64,000 nucleotides of DNA, taken from the NCBI RefSeq assembly GCF_016278365.1, contig NZ_JADQBZ010000011.1:1-64000 (forward strand), given 5' to 3'. The notes beneath the pieces were generated by a model, which saw only the letters and a list, made by a program, of their open reading frames with translations, did not search any database and was not told where the DNA came from. The stretch is from Methanolobus sp. Lineage in GTDB: Archaea > Halobacteriota > Methanosarcinia > Methanosarcinales > Methanosarcinaceae. Positions within the stretch are counted from its first letter, which is position 1. Every line of letters begins with the position of its first letter. This document shows, piece after piece, positions 63,708 through 64,000 of this stretch. A program made the position numbers and the translations under genes.

Positions 63708-64000
63708 AAGGAAGGATCACAGACGGATACAGAAGGCATCAAATACACAAATCAGCGGATAGAGATACTGGAATTCCTGAGGGAGTTCGACGGACATCCT
63801 ACTGTAGATGATGTGTACGAAGGAGTCAGGAAGAAGCTGACCAGGATCAGTAAAGCTACTGTATATAACAATCTGAGGTTCCTGGCCGAAAAGGGCCTTA
63901 TCAAAGAGGTGAACATCAAGGGAGTTTCCAGATTTGAGGCAAATCTTGTACCGCATCACCACATTATTTGCATTGGATGTGGGAGGATATCTGATTACGA
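63708..64000 (+). CDS. Fur-family transcriptional regulator, partial (window edge); no canonical start seen
   Basis: In-frame reading TEGIKYTNQRIEILEFLREFDGHPTVDDVYEGVRKKLTRISKATVYNNLRFLAEKGLIKEVNIKGVSRFEANLVPHHHIICIGCGRISDY. Confidence 0.8.

Overview
Chromosomal window from a methanogenic archaeon, most likely Methanosarcinaceae; genus not determined. Anchors are a complete mcrBDCGA operon on the minus strand with a divergent Mmp10-type radical SAM gene, the DNA polymerase D large subunit, archaeal LonB, a TldD/PmbA pair, aroA, homoserine dehydrogenase with an ACT protein, an ATP-dependent DNA ligase, fumarate hydratase alpha and beta, a MinD/TadA/TadB/TadC-like operon and Tsr3. There are four tRNA genes: Gly-GCC, Phe-GAA, Val-GAC and Leu-CAA. 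Two large sensor kinases and several transporters are present. The most unusual region is a visibly A+T-richer four-gene cassette at 56155-60049: PIN-ankyrin protein, radical SAM/SPASM-like protein, P-loop kinase fused to a HAD phosphatase, and a UPRTase-like phosphoribosyltransferase. It lies just downstream of what looks like a frameshifted Rossmann-fold (TIGR00725/LOG-like) gene remnant. Other notable points are IS200/IS605 (TnpB) remnants, an orphan GltS C-terminal fragment, a PII-like/DUF1538 operon, a cupredoxin-like protein that appears to lack most copper ligands, and several hairpins and repeats in intergenic DNA. All calls come from reading the sequence and the supplied ORF translations; no database search was run.
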